Below, piece after piece: positions 4,885-12,607 of a DNA stretch of 15,512 bases. The position numbers and the translations under genes are program-made. The stretch's first letter is position 1; each line of letters begins with the position of its first letter. Location: contig CAZOMY010000051.1 in NCBI GenBank assembly GCA_964581115.1, forward strand, positions 1 to 15,512, given 5' to 3'. The notes below the pieces were generated by a model that was not told the origin of the DNA, did no database searches, and was given only the letters and a program-made list of their open reading frames with translations. Source of the DNA: 2-02-FULL-55-14 sp964581115. GTDB taxonomy: Bacteria; Bacteroidota; Ignavibacteria; UBA10030.

Positions 4885-7800
4885 TCACACCAGCCCTTCA
4901 CTGCACACCACCCGCGGCACAGCCGACTCCTCCCGACTCATCTGGATCCTCGACGCGGCATCGCGCAATCCATGCTGATTGTAGAGCTTGGCCAGCGACG
5001 TGTACAGATTCGACCCATTCGAGCCGTTCTTCCTCAGATATCCGAGCTCCCTCTTGAGCGCGCCCGTCAACGTGCCTCGAAATGCCTGTTCTAGAATGGC
5101 AATGTTCGACCTCATCTCTTCGTCGTCGGAGTTGTCGAACAGAATGCGCAGTTCACGCAAGACATACAACTGCCCGTGACTGAGATGGAACCGATGGCTC
5201 TGCCCCGCTTCCCGGTGTCGCACGTCGTCGGCAAAGGAGGCCAGCACCTTCATCAGGGCAGCGTTGTAACCCGCCGGCAAAGGCACGCTTGGCGTCTCCG
5301 GCGCACACATCAAGGCTGAAAGGACTCTCGGAATTTCTTTAGAGATCACGGCGCCCTGTTGATCGATCAGCATGAGCTGCTGATAGCGGCCGGCCTGGCA
5401 AAGAGCGATCATTCCCTTTTGGCTTGATCCGGCCCTCGCCGTCCGGATGCCGTCCCGAAGGTCCACGATGTGCTGGTACTCGACCGGATCATCCTTTCGC
5501 AATTGCCGCATCATCTCCTCCGCCTCGCCAAGATCGAGCAGTTCCTCCTTCTCCTCCCCCCAGAGCGACAGTTGAGGACCCGACTTCGGCTCATAGATCG
5601 CATACATCGCTTCCGGATTCAGACGCTCCGTCTCGTCCAGGATCTTCGAATCCTCTCCGATCGTGTCGTGGATCTCCTGAATACGGTTGTGCAGGATCTG
5701 GTGAAGGCCCAGGTTCTGCTCGATTCCCAGTTCGGGCAGGAAGTTGAACGCATAGACTTTCTCGTGGTCCGACCCGACTCGGTCGATGCGGCCGAAGCGT
5801 TGGATGAGGCGGACCGGATTCCAATGGAGGTCGTAGTTGATGATGTTGTCGCAATCCTGGAGGTTCAGACCTTCCGCCAGCACGTCTGTTGCGACCAGCG
5901 TCATGAGGGGCGGACCTTGCTTAGCCCCCCGCGACTCCGGGTTCGCCTTGGGCGCAAATCGGCCGACAATGTACTCCTTGCTCTTGTCGCCGCTGTAGAT
6001 AACGTCGACATCATCCCGCTTCCCTCCCGGATTCAGGTTGTCATACAGGTATTGAGCCGTGTCGGCGAACTGTGTAAAGATCAGTTGCTTTACTCCTTTG
6101 AGGGGTTTCTTAGCCAGGATCTCTGAGAGTTTGGCGAGTTTCGCATCCTTGTCCGGCGTGATCTTCTCGACGGCCCTGGACATCGACTCGAGGATCTTCA
6201 GATCGTGCCCGATGTCCTGACGAAGATCCTTCACGTTGAAGTCTGCCGCATCGTAACGCTTCGAAACATTCCTCAACGCATCGAAGAGCTCGGTCTGATC
6301 TAACCGATCACTCTCATATAAGAGTGCCTGGGCATCTTCACCTGCCGGAACGAACCCCTTGTCGAGCGCTTCAAGGAACGTGCGATGCATCCGAATGAGG
6401 CGCCCGACGGTCTGCTGGAATGCATAGACGCTCGACTCGAACCGCTTGAACATCAGCACGCGCATGAGCCCGCGAAGGTTCGAGCCCACGCTTTGGAGGC
6501 TCACATAGGGTTCTTTCTTCTGTTTCTCCGGCTTGACGTAATTCCACAATCCATACCTCGCATACGTCAACATCTCTTCCGTGCGGGCGTGATTGTTCGG
6601 CGCGCCCAGATGCTTTCGCAGGCGTTGGTAGAGTCCCTGATAGGTCTCTTCGATGCTGTAACTGACGGTTTCGAGCTCCCGCTTCGGGAAGAACTGATGC
6701 TTTCCGGCCACGAGGACGTACGCCCGGCGCTGACCGGAGAGGTACTCGTCGAACCGGTCGGGATTGACCGGCTCGTGCGTTTCGGCGTCGAACCCATACC
6801 ATTTCACGATGTGGTTACGAGTTCTTCGGATGAGAATGTGACTCAAGAGCACCGGAAGCTGCCGCTCACCCTTTTCGACCAATTTGAAATAGGCCCGCAG
6901 GTCGGGAGGGTCGATCGGAAGCGCGGTCGGGTCTTCCTGATGAAAAAGCTTGATCTGGTGGTAGATGTCCCACGCACTCTTGTTGCGGGGGGTCGCCGTA
7001 AGGAAACAGGTCCTTCGTCCGGTGGACATGAAGGTCTGAAGGACCTTGTATCGCTGCGTGTCGGAATGGCGCAGATTGTGGCTCTCATCAAGCAGGACGA
7101 AGTCCCGGTCCTTATACTTGGGGTCTTTCAAGAGCCGTGAGACGCCGACGTCATCATCCTCCCGAAGGAATCCCATCGAAAGGACCTGCGCATTGAGCTC
7201 ATACGTTTCGTTGTACCGTTCCCACATCTCCGTGAGCGGCGCCGGACAGACGATGAGCGCCCGCGCATGATCGCTTCGCTCGAAGTGCTTGACGATGGCG
7301 GCTCCGATGAAGCTTTTCCCGAGACCGACGACGTCGGACACGAATGCCCCGCCATGATCACGTATGATCTGAGCTGCTTGCCGGACGGCGACTTTTTGGA
7401 ATGTGGCAAGTTTCCGGAAGATCAGGTCATCCCACAGCACATCCTGTTCTTCGTCCAGCTCCAGCCGGTCACGAACGAGGGCGTAGAGGGCCTTCAAATA
7501 GATATCGTACGGCCTCACCGAAGCCGCGGCCCACGAGGAGCGAAGTTCGTTCATCAACGCCGCGTCGAACTCCTGAGCTTCGTTCCACAGGTCGTCGAAC
7601 CACTTCACGAGGGCCGCGTGATTCGCGTTCCCCTGCACAACAACGTTGAGTTCGGTGTTATGACTGATGCCGGCCAGGGACAGATTGGATGAGCCTACGA
7701 CGGCGATCCCCTTTTCCGGGCGGTCCTGCGGATTGCCGGAGGCATCAAAGACCCCTCCGTACGAACAGATGTAGGCTTTGGCGTGTAGACGCCCTTGCGT

Positions 7801-8217
7801 GTAGATACGCACCTTCATCCGACCTTCCTGGATCATGCGGATGAGCGCCCCCACCACCTCCTCGGCCTCATCGGTCTGGTCCATCAGTTCCATCGCATTG
7901 CGCAGGTTGCCGGCTGTATCATCGGCGATCTTGGCCGATTCGACCCGTTTCGGAAGCGATTGACGTTCCACCTCCTTCGCGGCAAGGTCGATACGCTTAT
8001 ATCCCTCCGCCATCATCTCGACCGTATCTCGATTGGTGGTATTGCCGATCAGAAGCCGCAGGTCCTTGAGTGCCAGGAGCTTTTTCGCCAGTGGTGCGAG
8101 CCCTGACACGAAGAGGTAGCCGACCGCAAACCGAGCTTGCTCGGACGTCGAGAGCATGCTCTGCAGATGGTCGACCAGCTTTACGGTGCGATTGTCGATG
8201 ATATCGTGTTCGGCCAT
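4885..8217 (-). CDS. PLD-nuclease/SNF2-type helicase fusion, probable restriction motor
   Basis: A 1110-residue protein (ATG at 8217; a TTG two codons upstream is the alternative; neither has a clear ribosome site). The N-terminal third is a phospholipase D-like nuclease domain: RLHAKAY near 143-149 gives the H-x-K pair, and VVGSSNLSLAGISHNTELN near 173-191 gives the matching Asn/Glu part. A superfamily 2 SNF2-like motor follows: Walker A DVVGLGKS (about 295-302), Walker B LLDESH (about 375-380), motif III LTATPRNK (about 406-413), motif V VATDVLAEGLNLQ (about 774-786) and motif VI QRFGRIDRVG (about 805-814). A single HKD half-site suggests it works as a dimer. Such proteins are found with DNA methyltransferases in phage-restriction loci. 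The adenine methyltransferase at the right edge is the natural partner, although other genes lie between. Probably the first gene of an operon with the HNH gene. Confidence 0.9.
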   Translation of the reverse strand: MAEHDIIDNRTVKLVDHLQSMLSTSEQARFAVGYLFVSGLAPLAKKLLALKDLRLLIGNTTNRDTVEMMAEGYKRIDLAAKEVERQSLPKRVESAKIADDTAGNLRNAMELMDQTDEAEEVVGALIRMIQEGRMKVRIYTQGRLHAKAYICSYGGVFDASGNPQDRPEKGIAVVGSSNLSLAGISHNTELNVVVQGNANHAALVKWFDDLWNEAQEFDAALMNELRSSWAAASVRPYDIYLKALYALVRDRLELDEEQDVLWDDLIFRKLATFQKVAVRQAAQIIRDHGGAFVSDVVGLGKSFIGAAIVKHFERSDHARALIVCPAPLTEMWERYNETYELNAQVLSMGFLREDDDVGVSRLLKDPKYKDRDFVLLDESHNLRHSDTQRYKVLQTFMSTGRRTCFLTATPRNKSAWDIYHQIKLFHQEDPTALPIDPPDLRAYFKLVEKGERQLPVLLSHILIRRTRNHIVKWYGFDAETHEPVNPDRFDEYLSGQRRAYVLVAGKHQFFPKRELETVSYSIEETYQGLYQRLRKHLGAPNNHARTEEMLTYARYGLWNYVKPEKQKKEPYVSLQSVGSNLRGLMRVLMFKRFESSVYAFQQTVGRLIRMHRTFLEALDKGFVPAGEDAQALLYESDRLDQTELFDALRNVSKRYDAADFNVKDLRQDIGHDLKILESMSRAVEKITPDKDAKLAKLSEILAKKPLKGVKQLIFTQFADTAQYLYDNLNPGGKRDDVDVIYSGDKSKEYIVGRFAPKANPESRGAKQGPPLMTLVATDVLAEGLNLQDCDNIINYDLHWNPVRLIQRFGRIDRVGSDHEKVYAFNFLPELGIEQNLGLHQILHNRIQEIHDTIGEDSKILDETERLNPEAMYAIYEPKSGPQLSLWGEEKEELLDLGEAEEMMRQLRKDDPVEYQHIVDLRDGIRTARAGSSQKGMIALCQAGRYQQLMLIDQQGAVISKEIPRVLSALMCAPETPSVPLPAGYNAALMKVLASFADDVRHREAGQSHRFHLSHGQLYVLRELRILFDNSDDEEMRSNIAILEQAFRGTLTGALKRELGYLRKNGSNGSNLYTSLAKLYNQHGLRDAASRIQMSREESAVPRVVCSEGLV

Positions 8218-8488
8218 GGGCAAGAATCAGGGAGAAACCGTGGAGATTACCACGTTCGAGGGGTTGATTTTACCGCTCAAAGTAGTAATTTAGAGCAACT
8301 CGTTCACGTACTTGTTTCAAACGGCCTCCCAGGGCTCTGATCGTGCGTTGACTTGGCTCACGCATCCCTCCGACCGTTATTGTGTACCTTACAACTGAGC
8401 TCCTCATGTCACGCCTTTGCCGTCCAACGTTGAGCGGACGAGCGTCAGTTCGGCGATGAACGACCTGCCAGAAGAAGGGAGCCACGAT
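8218..8488. other. Divergent intergenic region between helicase and plus-strand pair
   Basis: Promoters for both directions must lie here or upstream, but no textbook pair stands out. On the minus strand TAAAAT (8272-8267) is a fair -10 box without a well-spaced -35. On the plus strand TTGACT lies near 8348, but the nearest AT-rich box is too far. A small inverted repeat CGTGG/CCACG (8239-8243, 8250-8254) lies about 22 nt before the helicase start. A 31-codon minus-strand frame with no usable ribosome spacing is probably chance. Confidence 0.4.
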
Positions 8489-8710
8489 ATGAAAAAGAAT
8501 GCGATCCGAAAGCTTCTCACGAAGGACCAGAAGAGGCGTATCGACGCGCGGCACAAAGCTGTGCTGTCGGGTAAACTCCGACCGTGGCTGTCGCCCAACA
8601 GCTCCGAGGAATTCAGCGAGGAAAGAGCGCTTCAGAACCTGAAAAAGGTTGTGAAGGCCGGACACGTGCGCCGACTCATGAAGAAGATGCAAGGGGTCTA
8701 TGGATCCTAG
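8489..8710 (+). CDS. Small very basic hypothetical protein, first gene of an inverted pair
   Basis: A 73-residue protein beginning MKKNAIRKLLTKDQKRRIDA. The start at 8489 is chosen because GGGAG lies 7-8 nt upstream; the longer frame from TTG at 8417 has none. It is rich in Lys and Arg throughout, has two likely amphipathic helices (about 2-28 and 48-68, the latter LKKVVKAGHVRRLMKKMQG) and ends QGVYGS. I do not recognise the family. High charge suggests nucleic-acid binding or binding to an acidic partner. Its last 11 nt overlap the start of the next gene (ATGGATCCTAG), so the two are translationally coupled. With the gene behind it, it is the only reading on the plus strand in the window. 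Confidence 0.65.
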   Translation: MKKNAIRKLLTKDQKRRIDARHKAVLSGKLRPWLSPNSSEEFSEERALQNLKKVVKAGHVRRLMKKMQGVYGS

Positions 8711-9230
8711 GAAGTACCAAGACCTCGTCCAGCGGTACCCCGTCCAAGCCCGCGCAGAATTCCTCGTGGGCTTTTTCAATGAATGGGTGAAAGGGTTCCG
8801 CTATCCGCCGCGTGCCCTGCTCGTGATGCCCGAGATCGTTCACGATGTGGCGATCAACTACTTTGCGGATATCGATCGTTTGAAGCATTTCCACGGACTC
8901 GAGAGGGTGAACACGCTCAAGATCGCGGCCTACACCGCTTCGTGGTGGATGCGACTGCGACCGATCCAGATCGTGAAACTTGATGCATATTCAGAGTCGA
9001 GGATCCTGCTCGCGAACGAATACTTCGCGATCAGCATCATGCTATCGTTTCTCTACGATCGCGCTTCGCTCCGAGGTGAGGCGGGCCCCATGGGGAAACT
9101 TCTGGAGAACTTCCTGTATCACCTACGCCACAGGTTTGTTGATCCCCAAGTGCTCGAGCTTGCGTTGGAATCGCTTCTCGTGACGGCCCCCTTCGATCGA
9201 ACGGACGAGCCACCGGTCAAACACGATTGA
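8700..9230 (+). CDS. Hypothetical protein, second gene of an inverted pair
   Basis: A 176-residue protein starting MDPRKYQDLVQRYPVQARAE. It appears mostly alpha-helical, rich in aromatic residues, with segments FLVGFFNEWVKGFRYPPRAL, DIDRLKHFHGLERVNTLKIA, ASWWMRLRPIQIV and EYFAISIMLSFLYDRASLRG. There is no signal peptide and no clear membrane helix; the hydrophobic stretch EYFAISIMLSFLY is short. I do not recognise the family. AAGGGG lies only a few nt before the ATG, and the overlap with the upstream gene implies coupled translation. A small basic protein followed by a coupled larger one is the format of many two-gene toxin-antitoxin or abortive-infection units, but no toxin motif is visible, so this is only a layout argument. 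Confidence 0.7.
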   Translation: MDPRKYQDLVQRYPVQARAEFLVGFFNEWVKGFRYPPRALLVMPEIVHDVAINYFADIDRLKHFHGLERVNTLKIAAYTASWWMRLRPIQIVKLDAYSESRILLANEYFAISIMLSFLYDRASLRGEAGPMGKLLENFLYHLRHRFVDPQVLELALESLLVTAPFDRTDEPPVKHD

Positions 9231-9305
9231 CTCATCGTTTCTTGCCGAGGTCATACTCCGTTTGTTATTCCAACCTTCCAGCGCTTCCGCCTATTCTCTC
9301 CCTAC

Positions 9306-9334
9306 GTCATTGCGCCTTTGCGTCGTTGCGTGAG
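9306..9334. repeat. Intergenic TTGCGTC repeat, copy 2
   Basis: GTCATTGCGCCTTTGCGTCG followed by TTGCGTGAG: four near-copies of a seven- to eight-base unit TTGCGYC. Related to 4842-4863. Similar cyclic TTGCG/CTTTGCG runs occur between genes in many bacterial genomes; I know no assigned function. Confidence 0.5.
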
Positions 9335-9425
9335 ATTGTTTCACCACGACCAACATTCATCACTCTTGCGGCGCCAAGAACGCGATCCGCCTGAGCGGCA
9401 GTCGCGCCTGATCTCCCTTATGCAT

Positions 9426-9449
9426 CCTGTCAATCATTTCCCTGACAGG
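9426..9449. terminator. Hairpin between convergent genes
   Basis: CCTGTCA (9426-9432) and TGACAGG (9443-9449) form a perfect 7-bp stem with a 10-nt loop, about 20 nt beyond the stop codon of the minus-strand gene at 9468. The position fits a bidirectional terminator; the absence of T-runs on either side lowers confidence. Confidence 0.4.
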
Positions 9450-9467
9450 TGTGCAGTCTCCCTACTA

Positions 9468-10328
9468 TCAGTTCGCCTCGAAGGATTTCCTCAGGAGTTC
9501 TGAGAGGAAGTCGCCGTGCTTCTTGAGATCCTCCTTTTCCAGCCGGATGCGGTATCTGCCCCAGCGTTTGTCGTAGTCCATGAGGACCAACCCGATCTGT
9601 TCGATGCTGGATTCCATTTCGGCCGACCGGGGTAGGCGCACTTCGATACGCATGCCGCTCTTCTGCGGACGGAAGATGACGAAATTGTTGGGCTGGTCGT
9701 TCTTCGCAAGGCCGATGTCGAACTTGTTGAATTTGAACTTCAGGTTCGGATCAAACGCCTTAATCATCTCGAGAAGCGCATCAGACATCGCCACAGTCTC
9801 CTTCGTGGCTCTCTGTTCCCAATAACTGCGATCCGTCAACTCATGAACATCTTCATCGTCTTCGATCATACCACGCGTGAGTTCGTCCAAGACCGTCGTG
9901 AATATCAATGACACCGAATCGCCCACTTTCACGGCGGACATCTGTATGGCAATGAGTGGTATGTTCCCGTTAAATAGATTGACAACGTTTAGGAATCGGC
10001 TGGTGATGTCCTCAGCTACCAAGACGGCGGCGTGGTCGTACTGCGGATAGCGCTTTCGCTCAAGATCCCAGTATTCTATGGTCCTGATGATATGTGATTC
10101 GTCCGTTTGACCCAGTTGGATCTCAACTTCATACCGACGATCGGACTCCGGATCCTGCAAGAGCAGATCAAGCCTCCCCGCCTTGGGCTGCTGACGTTCC
10201 TTGTCTTTCAGAACCAATTCACCCAAACCAAGGATGGAGGGATCATCTGCGATACGCTCCTGAACCCATTTTTCGTTGAGATCGGGATTGTCCTTCAGGG
10301 AGATACGTTCGGGCCGTACATATTTCAT
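9468..10328 (-). CDS. PD-(D/E)XK-type nuclease-like protein
   Basis: The 286-residue protein has an N-terminal nuclease-like fold. LNEKWVQERIADDPSILGLG (about 17-36) is the usual first helix with acidic residue. AGRLDLLLQ contains Asp54, and RYEVEIQLG (65-73) gives the core strand. HIIRTIEYWDLERKRYPQYD and AVLVAEDITSRFLNVVNLF complete the fold in the manner of DUF91/DUF5655-like and RecB-like proteins. The normal E-x-K is here E67-V-E69, or E69-I-Q71, so the catalytic lysine is not in its standard place. The enzyme may use a variant site or bind DNA without cutting. The C-terminal 150 residues (LRKSFEAN at the end) are not recognised. It ends a co-directional series that starts with the methyltransferase. 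The ribosome site is weak. Confidence 0.75.
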   Translation of the reverse strand: MKYVRPERISLKDNPDLNEKWVQERIADDPSILGLGELVLKDKERQQPKAGRLDLLLQDPESDRRYEVEIQLGQTDESHIIRTIEYWDLERKRYPQYDHAAVLVAEDITSRFLNVVNLFNGNIPLIAIQMSAVKVGDSVSLIFTTVLDELTRGMIEDDEDVHELTDRSYWEQRATKETVAMSDALLEMIKAFDPNLKFKFNKFDIGLAKNDQPNNFVIFRPQKSGMRIEVRLPRSAEMESSIEQIGLVLMDYDKRWGRYRIRLEKEDLKKHGDFLSELLRKSFEAN

Positions 10329-10391
10329 GGTCGTGCCTTAATTCTCAGTGTGAAGTAGTCAGAGGTCGTAAATTCCTGAATCGTGGCGGAG

Positions 10392-11228
10392 TCATTTGCG
10401 TGATCCACCACCCCTCTTGGGGCGTGCGCTCCTCGTGGCTGGGATGTCGTCCGAGGGTGTGAAGGCGACAACCGTCTTTCCGATCTCGACGGAGATCTCA
10501 GCGACGATCTCGAGGTAGGGACGTGCGAATACCAGGAGTACGCCCAACGTGACCAATCCGAGCCCCAAGACCATCGCGGAAGCGGACACCTGGTATTCGA
10601 GCTGACTCCAGGCCGCACTCCCACCGTCGAACAAGATGGTCATACTCACGCCGATCGAAGCAGCAAGCGCAAAGAACGCCTGCACCACCAGCTTTAAATA
10701 GAGGTCAAGTTCCTTGCGAACCTCTTGCAGCAGTTCAAGGCGCTTTTCGAGGTTCGGCAGGCGCGACACATTCTTGACCTTGCTCTTGACGTCGTGGACA
10801 AAGAATGCGGCAAGAACAAGGCCCGCCGACGTCCCGCAGAAGATCAGGCTCCATGTGATGTTGATGATCCCGAACCCAACGAACACCATTGCAGCGACGG
10901 CCGTGAGAAGCGTGACGGCTGCAGTCCAGATCATGCGATTGAAGATCGACCATTTGGCGACATACGCCATCAGCTGTAGGACCAAGCCAACCGTGACGGC
11001 CAGGGCAAGATATTGAATCTGAGAGACGAATTGACCTTGGGCGGCCGAAGGTTCCAAAGAACGAATGATAGCGCGTAGAGAGAAGTAAAGAGCCATGGCG
11101 ACGGAGGTATATAGAACGCCGTACATTTGCGCCACAGCGGTAGACTTATCGAAAGCTCCGTACGTTTGTGGTCGCCAAAGAGCAACGCCGAGCGCGACGA
11201 CGAAGAGGGCAGCAGGGACAAATTGCAT
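10392..11228 (-). CDS. Seven-helix integral membrane protein of unknown function
   Basis: The 278-residue protein has hydrophobic segments at about 3-18, 37-54, 72-91, 99-122, 124-145, 180-201 and 214-234. A charged loop with coiled-coil character lies between the fifth and sixth (EKRLELLQEVRKELDLYLK, 161-179). The tail is basic (SARPKRGGGSRK). No transporter, channel or enzyme motif is recognised. The start at 11228 is supported by the immediate membrane segment rather than by a ribosome site. It lies 54 nt after the winged-helix gene and 63 nt before the nuclease-like gene, so all three may be co-transcribed. In this context a membrane-acting effector is possible, but nothing in the sequence proves it. 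Confidence 0.75.
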   Translation of the reverse strand: MQFVPAALFVVALGVALWRPQTYGAFDKSTAVAQMYGVLYTSVAMALYFSLRAIIRSLEPSAAQGQFVSQIQYLALAVTVGLVLQLMAYVAKWSIFNRMIWTAAVTLLTAVAAMVFVGFGIINITWSLIFCGTSAGLVLAAFFVHDVKSKVKNVSRLPNLEKRLELLQEVRKELDLYLKLVVQAFFALAASIGVSMTILFDGGSAAWSQLEYQVSASAMVLGLGLVTLGVLLVFARPYLEIVAEISVEIGKTVVAFTPSDDIPATRSARPKRGGGSRK

Positions 11229-11282
11229 GATGTGCGTGAGGCAAGATCGAGCAACGTGAAGTGTTGCAGTGTTCGACTTGAA

Positions 11283-11531
11283 CTAATGTCGAGCCTGATA
11301 CTTCATCAGCCGCTGCCCGTCGCTCCAATCCATGGAGCAGAAGTGCATGATCGATTCCCAGCGGACGTAGCCGGTCTTTTCGTGTCGGGCTAGTTCATAC
11401 TCAGAGAGCTTCAGTCGCTTCTCCACCTCGCGCATCACTTCTCTTGAAGGGAGCTGGCCACTGTTGGCCTGGAGGACTTGAAGTGCCGTCTTGAGGTAGA
11501 CGGAAATGCGTTCTTTGTTGATCTTGGACAT
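11283..11531 (-). CDS. Small winged-helix protein resembling the Mrr N-terminal domain
   Basis: An 82-residue protein: ISVYLKTALQVLQANSGQLP, then SREVMREVEKRLKLSEYELA, then KTGYVRWESIMHFCSMDW. The order 'helix with AL.VL, LPSREV, EV.KRL.LSEYE, GY.RW...HF' is that of the N-terminal winged helix of Mrr-type restriction proteins and of small stand-alone relatives. The nuclease half is absent. A GGAG lies 7 nt before the ATG. It probably binds DNA, either as a regulator of the locus or as a recognition part for another subunit; both are inference. The ~200-nt gap upstream, after the SLATT-like gene, could carry its own promoter, but no clear boxes were seen. Confidence 0.75.
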   Translation of the reverse strand: MSKINKERISVYLKTALQVLQANSGQLPSREVMREVEKRLKLSEYELARHEKTGYVRWESIMHFCSMDWSDGQRLMKYQARH

Positions 11532-11728
11532 GATTCAACTCCACACAGACAATGGTGACGCAATCCTTTGTGTTCGCATTCACCGACAGCAAGATTCAGA
11601 ACGACAAACAAGGCCAAGTCTATTCTTAAATCGCCACATCACACTGGAGCAGACAACGTTCAGATGGATGCCGGAGATCGTGCTGAGACTGGACCGGGTC
11701 GATTGATCTTCGTGACTCGACGGCTCAG
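11532..11728. other. Gap between SLATT-like gene and winged-helix gene
   Basis: About 200 nt without a protein-like frame. It is the largest gap within the right-hand minus-strand series and would be the place for an internal promoter. I could not identify a good -35/-10 pair or a strong terminator here. Confidence 0.4.
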
Positions 11729-12607
11729 TCAGGGTTGACGCGCCATCAGTCCATTGAAGGCTCCGGTGAGAATGCTCGTGACTCCGATGTTATCGCAAAT
11801 GATGATGAATTCGATCATGATGAGTAGCGCAGGAATTGCATACGGAAGTAAGTGGGCCGATTGAGTCTTCACGTACAGCAACAACCTCGGGAATCCAGTG
11901 ATGCGGTACACTTCCGTTGCTTGAAGCATGGTAAGCCAATAGTCACGCCGAGTATGGTTCTCAGACCTCGTGCTGATCTCTGTGTATCTCTTGTTGAATG
12001 TGTCGATAACCGCGTGGGCATCGGAGGTACTCCGCAACTCGCGGCTGAGTTCCTTGATGTTGTCTCCACACTGGTTAAGCTCGAATGATCGTGTCTCATA
12101 GTGGGCTGTGGCATTGATCACGGAGTAGACGAGCGCCGCGACAGCGAGGAATACTTGAAGAATGTTGATGACCGATTTGGGATAGAGGAGATTCAGGTCG
12201 GACAATTGCAGCATCGGTAATAGAATCAGGCCCAAGGACAGCACGGTTCCTGTGGTGAAAGAAAACGAACCGAGACGCTTCAGTCTGATGGACGCATTGA
12301 AGCGGCACTTTGACGTGATGTGTATCGATCGATACAGGGTCTCCACGGGATCGATTGGTTTGGTCTCTATCGGATAAAGACTGAACAACCAATTGATGAG
12401 GCGGCGATGCCATTGGAGATGACTTGATGATGGCTTAGATAGGGTCTGATCAGACATGACTTTATGCTGTTGTGGCGACGTTCGCTTCGGCTTCGTCTGA
12501 GTGGGCGACATGACCATAAGACTGGCTGGGGATCTGACGGTGGTTGATGGATCATGAGGATTGAGCTCAGGCGTTTTCCAAGAACAGACCGTTGATGTAT
12601 TTGTCAT
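11729..12607 (-). CDS. SLATT-like multi-pass membrane protein, probable effector
   Basis: The frame encodes up to 292 residues. The first 60 or so are Ser/Thr/Pro/Lys-rich and non-conserved-looking. The core starts with YRSIHITSKCRFNASIRLKR, then a membrane helix (about 114-135), a second (about 147-167, ILQVFLAVAALVYSVI), and immediately HYETRSFELNQCGDNIKELS, the cytoplasmic helix typical of SLATT domains (Y.xR...L..C...I.EL...L). NHTRRDYW (217-224) fits the end of that domain. A third hydrophobic segment lies near 251-273. SLATT proteins are thought to be pore-forming effectors of nucleotide- or RT-linked defence systems. Start: ATG 12607 would overlap the NYN gene by 41 nt; ATG 12517 or 12457 are alternatives. 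None has a clear ribosome site. No CD-NTase or reverse transcriptase is in the window. Confidence 0.7.
   Translation of the reverse strand: MTNTSTVCSWKTPELNPHDPSTTVRSPASLMVMSPTQTKPKRTSPQQHKVMSDQTLSKPSSSHLQWHRRLINWLFSLYPIETKPIDPVETLYRSIHITSKCRFNASIRLKRLGSFSFTTGTVLSLGLILLPMLQLSDLNLLYPKSVINILQVFLAVAALVYSVINATAHYETRSFELNQCGDNIKELSRELRSTSDAHAVIDTFNKRYTEISTRSENHTRRDYWLTMLQATEVYRITGFPRLLLYVKTQSAHLLPYAIPALLIMIEFIIICDNIGVTSILTGAFNGLMARQP

Larger units (their letters stand above)
9231..9467. other. Convergent intergenic region
   Basis: This region separates the ends of the plus-strand pair and the minus-strand nuclease-like gene. It contains the TTGCGTC-type repeat and a hairpin that could stop transcription from either side, both listed separately. 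I see no gene in it. Confidence 0.6.

Noticed and set aside
5470..7140. Long plus-strand frames opposite the helicase gene
   Set aside because: They are antisense to a well-supported gene with intact motifs and show the composition of a shadow frame.
8239..8254. CGTGG/CCACG inverted repeat before the helicase as an operator
   Set aside because: Five-base arms are expected by chance in this amount of sequence, and no matching regulator is evident.
8270..8365. 31-codon minus-strand frame (MREPSQRTIRALGG...) upstream of the helicase, vaguely like the start of an XRE-type helix-turn-helix
   Set aside because: GGAGG is only 1 nt from the ATG, the product is too short to fold as a helix-turn-helix, and no relation to a known leader peptide is seen.
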